This document shows, piece after piece, positions 1 to 8,013 of a stretch of 20,510 bases of DNA. Origin of the DNA: Candidatus Onthomorpha intestinigallinarum (GTDB lineage: Bacteria > Bacteroidota > Bacteroidia > Bacteroidales > P3). The translations under genes were made by a program, and so were the position numbers. Each line of letters opens with the position of its first letter. Position 1 is the stretch's first letter. The stretch lies in contig DXGG01000244.1 of NCBI GenBank assembly GCA_019114015.1, positions 1 to 20,510 of the forward strand, in the 5' to 3' direction. Under the pieces are notes generated by a model. It did not search any database. It saw only the letters and a program-made list of their open reading frames with translations, and was not told the DNA's origin.

Positions 1-936
1 TATTACGGATGTCCCAATTATTATGTTACTGATGGGTATATTTTTGAAACCCAATATTTCAATGATTACAATATGGCAGTAAATCCACCTGTTTACAATC
101 CTGTTACAGGTTCGTGGATACCTCCGTTTCAAATTTACCCGGGTGGTTACGGCAGTGCTTTGTTAAGTAAGAACAATTACGAAGTGGAGGCTTATGCGCA
201 GCCACATCATTTTGATTCAGTTGTTTACGTTTGCGGAGTTGCTGCTCATGTTGGAGGCAAGATAAATCAGGTTGACAAGAACTGGCTTTTGTTGGACGAG
301 AACTTCGATACCTTGGCCATGACCCCCGTTTATCCGTGGTACAACGGTCCCGCAACATGGCAAAATTTAGAGTTGCATTACTACTATTTTCCGGAGCCTG
401 TGCCTGTTCAGGATTTTTACATAGCGGGAGAAGAATACATATATGAAAAAGATGCTCCGATTACGGATTCGTGGGAAAGACCGAAGTTGTCTTATTATCA
501 TACTTGTTCCATTTTCGATACCATCTGGCAGGATACCATCATAGGTTGTCAGGCGAGCGAGAGTCCTTGGCTTTACAGGCGAGGGGAGTGGAAGTCTTTT
601 GCGGAGGACAGTGTTTTTCAGTTCATACAGAAGACCTTTTTGGACTTTCATCCCATACTTGTTATGAATACAGAGGCGTTGCGTTCGTTGAAAGATGCGG
701 ATATCGGCCGCAGATGCATGGTTTATCCCAATCCGACAGATGGCAAGTGTGAAATAAGGAGCGATTACAAGATAATAGACATAGAACTTATGGACATTCA
801 GGGCAGGTTGATGAAGACAGAAAAGGTTGGAGGCAATGTTTACAGTTTGGACATAAGCTTTTTGACGGACGGTGTTTACATAGTCAACATAAACACAGAC
901 AGAGGTTCCGTAAAGAAAAAGGTTGTCAAGCGGTAG
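1..936 (+). CDS. Secreted protein with T9SS type A C-terminal sorting domain (5' end missing)
   Basis: The frame is open from base 1, so the gene begins upstream of the window; 311 residues are visible, and the first in-frame ATG (73) is probably internal. The last 71 residues form a T9SS type A sorting domain: it starts VYPNPTDG, has the IELMDIQGRL strand and the DGVYIVNI strand, and ends in the basic tail KKKVVKR. In this family the domain directs export across the outer membrane by the type IX system and is cleaved, with the cargo released or anchored to surface lipopolysaccharide. The region before it is rich in Tyr, Trp and Pro, and I recognise no catalytic domain in it. The stop lies one base from the stop of the convergent VWA gene, so there is no terminator between them. 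The cargo function is unknown. Confidence 0.85.
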   Translation, partial: YYGCPNYYVTDGYIFETQYFNDYNMAVNPPVYNPVTGSWIPPFQIYPGGYGSALLSKNNYEVEAYAQPHHFDSVVYVCGVAAHVGGKINQVDKNWLLLDENFDTLAMTPVYPWYNGPATWQNLELHYYYFPEPVPVQDFYIAGEEYIYEKDAPITDSWERPKLSYYHTCSIFDTIWQDTIIGCQASESPWLYRRGEWKSFAEDSVFQFIQKTFLDFHPILVMNTEALRSLKDADIGRRCMVYPNPTDGKCEIRSDYKIIDIELMDIQGRLMKTEKVGGNVYSLDISFLTDGVYIVNINTDRGSVKKKVVKR

Positions 937-937
937 G

Positions 938-3034
938 TCAGAGCCTTCCCCAGTATTTGCGGAGAAACCACTCGGCGCCAAAGCAAATTATTATGGCAAG
1001 CCAATACATGAAACTGTCGGACAGTTTGTGGTTAGTTGCGACCTGATGTATTATCGGCTTCACTTGTCTGTTGAGGGCAATGGAGTCGATAATGCTTTTC
1101 ATGTCTTTTGGAGAGAACATGCAGCCCTGCGTTTTCTTCGAGAGGGTGTAGAGCATGGAATGGTCTGCCTGAAGATTCACCGTTTCAGCTTCGTTTCTCT
1201 TTACCACGAAGCTGCCATTGGTCTTGTATTCCACCCCTTCGACCTTGGCCGAGGCGGTGTATGTATATGTTCCCTGCTCCATCTGTCCGATATTGAGGTG
1301 ATAGGCATTGTTCCTTCGGCTGAAGGTGTATTTGAACTCCCTGTTCTGTGCGTTGCGTATGCTCATGTTCAGTTCGGTAGTGTTGTTCAGCTGGTATGAC
1401 TGGTTGTACAGTTCGGCGTCGAACTCTATGTCGGTGTCCTGATTGAATGTCTTGTCGTGGTAAACCCTCAGCAGGCTCTTGTCGCTGTTGCTTGCAAGGT
1501 ATTGTATGCAGTTCCTGATCATGCGGTCGAACCTTTCGGACGAACCGTTGAGCCGATAATCCTGCATTTTCCATTTCCAGATGTTCTCGGCGCATATCAC
1601 TCCGGCCTTTGTCTGCGGCGTGTTGTAGAACGATATGAGAGGGTAGGTGCTTTTCTTGCCTCCATTATACTGATAGGCCAGTATGTGGGTGGCGTTGGAG
1701 GTGTTGTATCTTGCCAATGGCAGGGTCAACGGCGGCATCTGCTGCATCCACTTGTCGTAATCTTCGCTAAGGCCGAACAGTGAAAAGGACAGGTTGGCCG
1801 CAGCCTGACAAACCGTTTGGGAGGACTTGTCGTATGGCGTTATCTCCACGCCCGAGGGCAACTTGTTGAACAGGTCCGTTCGTGTCCTTTTGCCTATGAC
1901 GTACAATATCGGGGTTCTTTTCCTTGCCGCCCGTTCAAGCATTTGCATGCTTGCTGCATCGCACGGCAGCTGATGGGCTATGATTACGTCCGCTTGTGCA
2001 ACGGACTTGTCCGCCTCTTGTTCCAACAGACACTCCACCTGATAGTTCATGCCTGCCTCAAGGCTCTGCTTCATTGCCGATATGTCGGGATGAGGGCTTG
2101 CGGCCGCAATGACTATCTTCTGTTTGGAATCCAATACCTCTATGGCAAAATCCCTGCGGTTGTTGTCCCTGTTGCGCTCCGAGTCTATGACTTGAACCGC
2201 TGCGGTGAAGGTTTGCAGTCCCGCTTCCGAACATGAGACAAGGGTGGAAAGCTCGGTGTAATACTTGTCCTTGTCTATGTTTATCCTTTGTGAGAATATC
2301 GTTTTGTTCTTGTGGAGAAGCTGCACCTGCACGGCGTTTCCCGCCGCCTTGTCGGCCTTTATGCCTATCTCTATCGGGAACATGTTGTCAAGGTATGCAA
2401 TCTTGTTGTATCTTAGCGAGCTTACGGCCACATCCATGTAGCGTGTGGTGTCTCCCAAGGCTATGGTATATACGGGACAGTTTATGTTCTCGACGGTGTT
2501 CAGAGGATTGTCGCCAAAGGTCGCTATGCCGTCCGAGGCAAGGACAACGGCCGAAAGGTTCTGATTGGAATACAGGTCGTTTATTTGGTTCAATGCCTGC
2601 GATATGTCCGTAGAAGACTGAAGGTAAAGACTCTCGCCCATGCTTCTGTCCATGCGGGCGGTCTCTTCGGTTTTGCTTCCGAAGGTGTGTATCCTTACTT
2701 GGGAGTTCTCGCCGAGCGAACGTATCACCTCGTTCAGCCCGTCAAGGTATTCCCCCTTGTAGTACAGGGAATCCGATGTGCGGACTATGGAGGCGGAATC
2801 GTCCTGCAATATGACTATGAGAGGTTTCTCCGTCCGGTTCTTCACCGTCTTTACAACGGGATTGAGCAAAAGGAAAAACAAAAGCACTATGGAGACGAAC
2901 CTCAACGAGGACAGTATAACCCTTTGTCTTTCGGAGAACACGCCCTGCTCTTTGTACATGTAGGCAAACCACGTGCATGCAAGGGCAAACAGAATGACCG
3001 GAACGATATACCAGAGGGAATATTCGGTTGACAT
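938..3034 (-). CDS. Membrane-anchored von Willebrand factor A domain protein
   Basis: The protein is 698 aa, using the ATG at 3034, two bases after the stop of the DjlA-like gene. An ATG at 3163 would add 43 basic residues that lie inside that gene in another frame, so I reject it. Two N-terminal membrane segments (about 8-26 and 39-60) are followed by a VWA domain that opens with a complete MIDAS motif DDSAS (D78, S80, S82). A long extracytoplasmic region of beta-rich segments follows, and the protein closes with a C-terminal membrane helix (about 676-692) and a basic end. VWA domains of this kind bind a divalent metal and mediate protein contacts. The layout recalls Bacteroidetes BatA/BatB-like or amidotransferase-like VWA membrane proteins, but I cannot assign a partner. 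It is very likely translationally coupled to the upstream J-domain gene. Confidence 0.8.
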   Translation of the reverse strand: MSTEYSLWYIVPVILFALACTWFAYMYKEQGVFSERQRVILSSLRFVSIVLLFFLLLNPVVKTVKNRTEKPLIVILQDDSASIVRTSDSLYYKGEYLDGLNEVIRSLGENSQVRIHTFGSKTEETARMDRSMGESLYLQSSTDISQALNQINDLYSNQNLSAVVLASDGIATFGDNPLNTVENINCPVYTIALGDTTRYMDVAVSSLRYNKIAYLDNMFPIEIGIKADKAAGNAVQVQLLHKNKTIFSQRINIDKDKYYTELSTLVSCSEAGLQTFTAAVQVIDSERNRDNNRRDFAIEVLDSKQKIVIAAASPHPDISAMKQSLEAGMNYQVECLLEQEADKSVAQADVIIAHQLPCDAASMQMLERAARKRTPILYVIGKRTRTDLFNKLPSGVEITPYDKSSQTVCQAAANLSFSLFGLSEDYDKWMQQMPPLTLPLARYNTSNATHILAYQYNGGKKSTYPLISFYNTPQTKAGVICAENIWKWKMQDYRLNGSSERFDRMIRNCIQYLASNSDKSLLRVYHDKTFNQDTDIEFDAELYNQSYQLNNTTELNMSIRNAQNREFKYTFSRRNNAYHLNIGQMEQGTYTYTASAKVEGVEYKTNGSFVVKRNEAETVNLQADHSMLYTLSKKTQGCMFSPKDMKSIIDSIALNRQVKPIIHQVATNHKLSDSFMYWLAIIICFGAEWFLRKYWGRL

Positions 3035-3036
3035 GA

Positions 3037-3750
3037 CTACACTATGTTGCGTTCGGCCTTTATCTTTTCGTATGCCTCGTTTATCTGTTGCAGTCTTTCC
3101 TTTGCGGACTGCTGTGCTTTCTCGCCGAGGTTGGCAACCTTGTCGGGATGATATTTGAGACACAGATTTCTGTACGCTTTCTTTATCTCCCTGTCCGAAG
3201 CCGAACGGCTTACCTGCAATATGGTGTAGTACTTGTCCACATTGTCGAAGTACATGGCCTCAATCGTCTTGTAGTCTGCCGCAGACAAACCTATCAGGTT
3301 GGCAATCCTCTCCATCATGTCCCTTTCGTCGTTGTTGCACATGGCATCCGCAACGGCTATTCCGAACAGATAGTGAATCAGCTGCAACTTGTTGGAATAG
3401 GGAAAATGGATTCTTATCTTCTCGCAGGCCTTGTAGATGTCTATGTTACGGTCGAGCAGTTGCTTGAGTATGTCGAGCCTGTTCTGCATGCCTTCCTCGC
3501 CGAAGTTCTTTATCAGAAAGTCCTTGACGAAGTTAAGCTCCGAACGCATCACCTTCTTGTCTGCCTTCATTATGGCGGCCGACAGTATGAGCAACGCCAT
3601 CACGAAGTCTCCGCTCGTTCCGTCGTTGCTGTACTCCTTCTTTACCATTTTCTCAAGCACCGAGCCCACCGTATAGCCCAACACTCCCCCGAAAATACCT
3701 CCTCCGAAAAGCACTCCGAGTATGCCCGCAATCCATCTTAAACTGCCCAT
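3037..3750 (-). CDS. DjlA-like co-chaperone (membrane anchor, TerB domain, C-terminal J domain)
   Basis: The protein is 237 aa from the ATG at 3750. Residues 1-35 form a glycine-rich hydrophobic anchor resembling the N-terminus of DjlA. A helical TerB-like domain follows (about 45-160), with the LSAAIMKADKKV and NNDERDMMERIANLIGLS segments typical of the fold. A J domain occupies the last 65 residues and carries the intact HPD motif (residues 201-203), which stimulates the ATPase of DnaK. An in-frame ATG at 3768 would add six residues, but it lies only about 12 bases from the -7 box at 3780-3787 and would leave almost no leader. The 3750 start also aligns with the usual DjlA N-terminus. The gene is first in a two-gene leftward operon with the VWA protein. 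Confidence 0.85.
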   Translation of the reverse strand: MGSLRWIAGILGVLFGGGIFGGVLGYTVGSVLEKMVKKEYSNDGTSGDFVMALLILSAAIMKADKKVMRSELNFVKDFLIKNFGEEGMQNRLDILKQLLDRNIDIYKACEKIRIHFPYSNKLQLIHYLFGIAVADAMCNNDERDMMERIANLIGLSAADYKTIEAMYFDNVDKYYTILQVSRSASDREIKKAYRNLCLKYHPDKVANLGEKAQQSAKERLQQINEAYEKIKAERNIV

Positions 3751-3779
3751 TTCTATTCCTTTCAGCAAATAATCGGATG

Positions 3780-3787
3780 CAAAGATA
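3780..3787 (-). promoter_or_regulatory. Putative Bacteroidetes -7 box for the djlA-like/VWA operon
   Basis: On the minus strand this reads TATCTTTG, an exact match to the TAnnTTTG -7 element of the Bacteroidetes housekeeping sigma factor. It would start transcription near 3773, just before the djlA-like start. I see no convincing -33 TTTG at the usual 19-21 base spacing. Confidence 0.55.
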
Positions 3788-3808
3788 CAAATTACCCGTA
3801 AAATAGTT

Positions 3809-3816
3809 TATCTTTG
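3809..3816 (+). promoter_or_regulatory. Putative Bacteroidetes -7 box for the ZIP transporter/glycosyltransferase operon
   Basis: The sequence reads TATCTTTG, an exact match to TAnnTTTG. It would place the transcription start near 3821, about 20 bases before the ZIP ATG. Its -33 region falls on the opposing -7 box at 3780-3787, so the two divergent promoters physically overlap. No clear -33 motif is visible. Confidence 0.55.
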
Positions 3817-3842
3817 CACCTCAAACAAAAAAAACTGTATAG

Positions 3843-4580
3843 ATGTACATGGGGGCTTACTCGGCTTTGTTTCTTTCGTCCATGCTCAGCGGTATGTTGC
3901 TGTTTGTAGTTGGCAGAAAGGAAAGAATACTTAAATATGTCTCAATCTTCGGGGCTTCCTTTCTGTTTGCGGTCTGTTTTGTACACATGCTGCCCGAGGC
4001 TTTGGGCCATTCGTCCCACGCTCACGCCCATGTTCACGGCGGAGGACTGTCCGCAGGGATGTTCGTCCTGCTCGGCTTTTTGCTGCAACTGTTCCTCGAG
4101 TTCATATCCAAGGGTGCGGAACACGGACACCTGCACGACGACAACAGACGCTTCAGTCACAATGAATACCTTTCCGCGCTGATGATGCTTCTCGGAGTGT
4201 GCATACATGCCTTTCTGGAGGGCTTCGCCTTTGTGAGCGACGGACATTTCAACTACTCCCTTCTCTCGGGCGTGATAATACACAACATGCCCATATCCAT
4301 GATTATAGTGGCCAGCTTCATGAAGGTGTGCACCTCAAGGTTTATGCCCTTTGTCTATCTTGCCGTTTTCGCAATGATGGGAGTGTTGGGCTCGCTGTTC
4401 GCTTCAAGTCTTGCGTTTTTGCAGGACTGTCAGCCTTATGTCCTTTGTTTTGTGGTCGGAATACTGATGCATGTGTCCATCACCACCCTTTTCGACAGCT
4501 CGGAAAGTCATCAGTACAATTTCATACGTTTTACGATAGTTGTGGCGGCCTTTGCACTCGTATGCCTTCTGCCACACTGA
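3843..4580 (+). CDS. ZIP-family divalent metal transporter
   Basis: The protein is 245 aa with about seven to eight membrane segments. Histidine-rich loops lie at residues 56-65 (HSSHAHAHVH) and 94-98 (HGHLH), as in ZIP carriers of zinc, iron or manganese. The metal-site helices are recognisable: HAFLEGFAF at 122-130 corresponds to TM4 HxxxEG, and HNMPIS at 147-152 to TM5. The TM5 motif lacks the Glu that usually follows the proline (Ile151 here), so the second metal site may be altered. A second ATG two codons downstream is equally possible as the start. The downstream glycosyltransferase begins 18 bases after the stop and is probably co-transcribed. Metal specificity cannot be read from sequence. 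Confidence 0.85.
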   Translation: MYMGAYSALFLSSMLSGMLLFVVGRKERILKYVSIFGASFLFAVCFVHMLPEALGHSSHAHAHVHGGGLSAGMFVLLGFLLQLFLEFISKGAEHGHLHDDNRRFSHNEYLSALMMLLGVCIHAFLEGFAFVSDGHFNYSLLSGVIIHNMPISMIIVASFMKVCTSRFMPFVYLAVFAMMGVLGSLFASSLAFLQDCQPYVLCFVVGILMHVSITTLFDSSESHQYNFIRFTIVVAAFALVCLLPH

Positions 4581-4598
4581 CAACAAATCCTGCCGAAA

Positions 4599-6551
4599 AT
4601 GAAACTGTCCGTAATAATAGTCAATTACAACGTCAAGTACTTCCTCGAACACTGTCTCTATTCTGTGCGCAAGGCAATGAGGGACATGGAGGCGGAGGTG
4701 TTCGTCGTGGACAACAACTCGGTGGACGGTTCGGTTCAGATGCTCAAGAGCAAGTTTCCAGACGTTACATTGATAGAGAACAAGGAGAACGCGGGCTTTG
4801 CCAAGGCAAACAATCAGGCAATACGCATGTCGAAGGGGGAATACGTTCTTCTGCTCAATCCCGACACTGTGGTGGAGGAGGATACCTTTTCCAAGTGCGT
4901 GGACTTCATGGACTCTCACCCCGACTGCGGAGGTCTGGGCATAAAGATGATTGACGGACAGGGAAACATATTGAAGGAAAGCAAGAGAGGTTTTCCGACG
5001 CCTTGGGCGAGCTTTTGCAAGATGAGCGGACTTACATCGCTGTTTCCGCATTCCAAACGCTACGCACAATACTACATGGGGCATCTTTCATACGACAAGA
5101 CGGCCGAAGTGGACATACTTGCGGGTGCATACATGATGTTGCGCAGGGAATGTCTTGACAAGGTGGGACTTCTCGACGAGGACTATTTCATGTACGGCGA
5201 GGACATAGACCTCTCGTACAGGATTACCAAGGGAGGATACAGGAACTATTACTATCCGGAGGCAAGGATAATACACTACAAGGGCGAATCGACCAAAAAA
5301 GCCTCGCTGAACTATGTTTACACCTTCTATAACGCCATGGCCATATTCGCCGGCAAGCATCTCGGCCCGAAACAGAACAGACTCTACAGCCTTATCATAA
5401 GAATGGCAATATGGTTGCGGGCATCGCTCGGCTTCCTTTCGCGCATATTCAAGGCCTTTGCGCTGCCTTTGCTCGACTTTGTGCTGATATATGTCGCGTT
5501 TTATTTTCTCGAAAGGGCATGGGCCTTGAGCTATTGGGGCAGGGCGGACTATTATCCGGATGACTACATGCTTGTCGCCGTCCCTTGCTACATCCTCATT
5601 CTTCTTTTGTCGGTTTATGTGGCCGGAGGCTATACCCGAACGCTCAGGGTGCACAAGATACTCTCTGGATTCTTCTCGGGAATGATTCTCCTTTTGGTGT
5701 TCTATTCCCTCATGCCTGCCGAGCTTAGATATTCGAGGGCTTTGGTTGTCATGGGTTCTGTCATGAGTTTTGCAGTCGTGATGCTTGTCCGCATAGTCAT
5801 AGGCTTTGTGCGTTCGGGCAGCTTTTCCCTCGGGGAGGAACGTTCGCTGAGATATGCGATAATAGCCGATGAACAGGAGGCCGAAAGAGTTGCCGGACTG
5901 ATACGCCAGACCGAGTTGAGACCCGCTTTCATAGGTCTTGTGAGCGTAGGACCCAAACCGGAAAAGGAAAGCTTTGTGGGAGAGGTCTCTCAGATAGAGG
6001 AAATAATAAGGATATACGCCATAGACGAGGTGATATTCTGTGCCAAGAGTCTTACGCAGACAAGGATAAACAACCTTATGACGCTGCTCTCGCGCTACAA
6101 TGTAAGGTTTACCATTGCTCCTCCGACGGCCGACTTTGTGATAGGAAGCAATACAATCAATTCTCCTTCGGATCTGTACGTGATAAACGTCAACAGCGTG
6201 TCGAGCGAGGACAACAGACGCAAGAAACGTCTTTTTGATTTGGGACTCTGTCTTTTTCTTTCCTTGTTTTATTTTTTTGTCTTTTGGTTTCAGCACAGAC
6301 CTTTGGGGCTTTTGAAAAACATAGTGCTCGTTCTGCTGAACCGCAAGACGTGGGTGGGCTATTGCAACGAAGGACAGGTCGGAAGTCTTGCCTCGCTCAA
6401 GCCTTCGGTACTCAATCCCGGCGACGCCCTGCCCGCAGAACATCTGGAACAGGCAACCCTACACAAACTTAACCTGCTCTATGCACGCAACTACAGCCTT
6501 GCCAACGACTACAACATAATAATCAAGGGATTCCGTCATCTGGGACGATAG
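4599..6551 (+). CDS. GT2 glycosyltransferase fused to a degenerate sugar-phosphotransferase-like membrane module
   Basis: The protein is 650 aa. Residues 1-250 are a GT2 catalytic domain with VVDNNSVDGS (36-45), the metal-binding NPDT at 87-90, and GEDIDLSYR (200-208) carrying the presumed base; they resemble rhamnosyltransferase-like enzymes. Four membrane helices follow (about 290-308, 324-343, 355-371, 383-402), then a Rossmann-like segment (about 417-535). A KRLFDLGLCLFL hydrophobic hairpin (543-563) comes next. This order matches the N-terminal part of WcaJ/WbaP-type polyprenyl-phosphate glycosylphosphotransferases. Their catalytic core with the KFRSM-type motif is absent, and only remnants (TWVGY, LKPSVL, NLLYARNYSLANDYNIII) align at the end. 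I infer that GT2 activity is retained and that the C-terminal part is a membrane scaffold. It likely acts in cell-surface polysaccharide or LPS assembly. Confidence 0.8.
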   Translation: MKLSVIIVNYNVKYFLEHCLYSVRKAMRDMEAEVFVVDNNSVDGSVQMLKSKFPDVTLIENKENAGFAKANNQAIRMSKGEYVLLLNPDTVVEEDTFSKCVDFMDSHPDCGGLGIKMIDGQGNILKESKRGFPTPWASFCKMSGLTSLFPHSKRYAQYYMGHLSYDKTAEVDILAGAYMMLRRECLDKVGLLDEDYFMYGEDIDLSYRITKGGYRNYYYPEARIIHYKGESTKKASLNYVYTFYNAMAIFAGKHLGPKQNRLYSLIIRMAIWLRASLGFLSRIFKAFALPLLDFVLIYVAFYFLERAWALSYWGRADYYPDDYMLVAVPCYILILLLSVYVAGGYTRTLRVHKILSGFFSGMILLLVFYSLMPAELRYSRALVVMGSVMSFAVVMLVRIVIGFVRSGSFSLGEERSLRYAIIADEQEAERVAGLIRQTELRPAFIGLVSVGPKPEKESFVGEVSQIEEIIRIYAIDEVIFCAKSLTQTRINNLMTLLSRYNVRFTIAPPTADFVIGSNTINSPSDLYVINVNSVSSEDNRRKKRLFDLGLCLFLSLFYFFVFWFQHRPLGLLKNIVLVLLNRKTWVGYCNEGQVGSLASLKPSVLNPGDALPAEHLEQATLHKLNLLYARNYSLANDYNIIIKGFRHLGR

Positions 6552-6618
6552 GGCAAGGGTATAAATCAAGATTGCGTTACAAATATAGATTGACCCGATA
6601 TTCTTTTTCACATTATTA

Positions 6619-6650
6619 TTTGGTGCAATAAATAAATGTTCTTACATTTG
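6619..6650 (+). promoter_or_regulatory. Putative Bacteroidetes promoter for rocD (TTTG-N20-TACATTTG)
   Basis: TTTG at 6619-6622 and TACATTTG at 6643-6650 are separated by 20 bases, a full match to the TTTG/TAnnTTTG consensus and spacing. The predicted start point is about 6655-6658. That is where the hairpin at 6658 begins, so any transcript starts with that hairpin. Confidence 0.7.
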
Positions 6651-6657
6651 CATTGCA

Positions 6658-6696
6658 GTAAGACGTCCTCTTGGCAGGGGGGTCTTACGTTTTTTT
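6658..6696 (+). terminator. Hairpin plus T-run in the 5' leader of rocD
   Basis: GTAAGAC (6658-6664) pairs with GTCTTAC (6682-6688). Inner pairing CCTC/GGGG surrounds a TTGGCA loop, and GTTTTTTT follows at 6689-6696. It has the form of an intrinsic terminator. It could end transcripts of the upstream ZIP/glycosyltransferase operon, whose stop is about 107 bases away. It also sits just downstream of the rocD promoter, so it could attenuate rocD or yield an RNA of about 40 nt. Confidence 0.65.
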
Positions 6697-6727
6697 GACA
6701 CAGAACACTAATTTTATTGTTTGAGTT

Positions 6728-7948
6728 ATGACCAAATCAGAAGAATTTATCGAAATGGAACACCGTTACGGTGCTCACAATTATCATCCGTTGCCCGTTG
6801 TTCTTTGCAAGGGCGAGGGTGCTTTCGTATGGGATGTGGAAGGAAAACGCTATTTTGATTTCCTTTCGGCCTATTCGGCCGTCAATCAGGGACACTGTCA
6901 TCCCAAGATAGTAAAGGCCTTGTGTGACCAGGCTCACACGCTTACCCTTACCTCGAGGGCTTTCTACAATGACTGTCTCGGTCCTTACGAGAAATACATA
7001 ACGGAGTATTTCGGCTATGACAAGGTGTTGCCGATGAATACAGGGGCGGAAGCCGACGAGACGGCTTTGAAGCTTGCCAGACGATGGGGATACAGAGTGA
7101 AGGGCATAAAGGAAAACGAAGCCCTGATAATATGCTGCGAGGGTAACTTCCACGGACGTACCATTTCAATAGTGTCCATGTCAACCGATCCAGACTCTTA
7201 CGGGGAGTTCGGACCGTTTACGCCGGGCTTTGTCAAGATACCGTACAACGATGCGAAGGCTTTGGAGAAGGTATTGGAACAACATGGCGAAAGGGTTGCG
7301 GGATTCCTTGTCGAACCCATACAGGGTGAGGCCGGAGTATTCGTTCCGGATGATGGTTATCTGAAGAAATGTTACGATTTGTGCAAGAAACACAACGTTC
7401 TGTTCATAGCCGACGAGGTACAGACCGGTATAGCCCGTACGGGCAGGATGCTTGCCTGCGACCATGAGGGTGTAAGACCCGACATACTGATATTGGGCAA
7501 GGCGGTATCGGGAGGAGTTCTTCCGATTTCGGCGGTGTTGGCCGACGATCCGATAATGCTTACGATAGGACCGGGAGAGCATGGCTCCACATTCGGAGGC
7601 TTCTGTCTTGCAGGCAAGGTGGCCGTTGCGGCCTTGCAGGTGGTGAAGGAGGAAGGCCTGGCCGAGAAAGCCGAAAAGCTCGGAAGGATATTCAGAGAGG
7701 AAATGATGAAGGTGAAGAGCGAAATGATAGAGCTTGTCAGGGGAAAAGGATTGCTCAATGCCATAGTCATAAGGCCGAAGAATGGCAAGGAGGCATGGGA
7801 TGTGTGTCTCAAGATGAAGGAACTGGGCGTATTGGCAAAGCCTACCCATCAGCATATCATCCGTTTTGCACCGCCTCTGGTCATAACCGAAGAGCAGTTG
7901 AGAGAGGCGATAGGACTGATAAAGAAAGCCATACTTTCATTTGAATAG
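6728..7948 (+). CDS. rocD: Ornithine--oxo-acid aminotransferase
   Basis: The protein is 406 aa, the usual length for this class III PLP-dependent aminotransferase. It transfers the delta-amino group of ornithine to 2-oxoglutarate, giving glutamate semialdehyde (pyrroline-5-carboxylate) and glutamate, and so links arginine and proline metabolism in the cytoplasm. Visible features are AYSAVNQGHCHPK (49-60), NTGAEADE (104-111), the cofactor-contacting FHGRT (141-145), ADEVQTG with Asp229, and the Schiff-base Lys258 in LILGKAVSGG. The GSTFGG phosphate-contact segment is also present. The gene is a single unit with its own promoter (6619-6650) and a strong terminator after the stop. Other class III enzymes such as acetylornithine aminotransferase are less likely, given the N-terminal GAHNYHPLPVVL and AYSAVNQGH signatures typical of RocD. 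Confidence 0.95.
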   Translation: MTKSEEFIEMEHRYGAHNYHPLPVVLCKGEGAFVWDVEGKRYFDFLSAYSAVNQGHCHPKIVKALCDQAHTLTLTSRAFYNDCLGPYEKYITEYFGYDKVLPMNTGAEADETALKLARRWGYRVKGIKENEALIICCEGNFHGRTISIVSMSTDPDSYGEFGPFTPGFVKIPYNDAKALEKVLEQHGERVAGFLVEPIQGEAGVFVPDDGYLKKCYDLCKKHNVLFIADEVQTGIARTGRMLACDHEGVRPDILILGKAVSGGVLPISAVLADDPIMLTIGPGEHGSTFGGFCLAGKVAVAALQVVKEEGLAEKAEKLGRIFREEMMKVKSEMIELVRGKGLLNAIVIRPKNGKEAWDVCLKMKELGVLAKPTHQHIIRFAPPLVITEEQLREAIGLIKKAILSFE

Positions 7949-7950
7949 AC

Positions 7951-7986
7951 AAAAAAACAGGACCGGAAACCCGGTCCTGTTTTTTT
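7951..7986. terminator. Strong bidirectional intrinsic terminator
   Basis: This is a perfect 16-bp inverted repeat: seven A then CAGGACCGG (7951-7966), a four-base loop AAAC, then CCGGTCCTG and seven T (7971-7986). Both strands therefore have a GC-rich stem followed by a T-run. It lies between the stop of rocD (7948) and the stop of the convergent TPR gene (8014), and it serves both. Confidence 0.95.
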
Positions 7987-8013
7987 AGGTATATATTGGA
8001 CAAAGCCTTTTTC

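Noticed and set aside
3035..3163. 43-residue N-terminal extension of the VWA protein from an ATG at 3163.
   Set aside because: It lies entirely inside the J-domain coding region in another frame, is basic and low in complexity, and the ATG at 3034 immediately precedes a normal membrane segment.
5088..6443. 451-codon open frame antisense to the glycosyltransferase gene.
   Set aside because: It is rich in His, Arg and Tyr with no domain or membrane pattern, as expected from the complement of a gene with strong codon bias. The plus strand has clear GT2 and membrane features.
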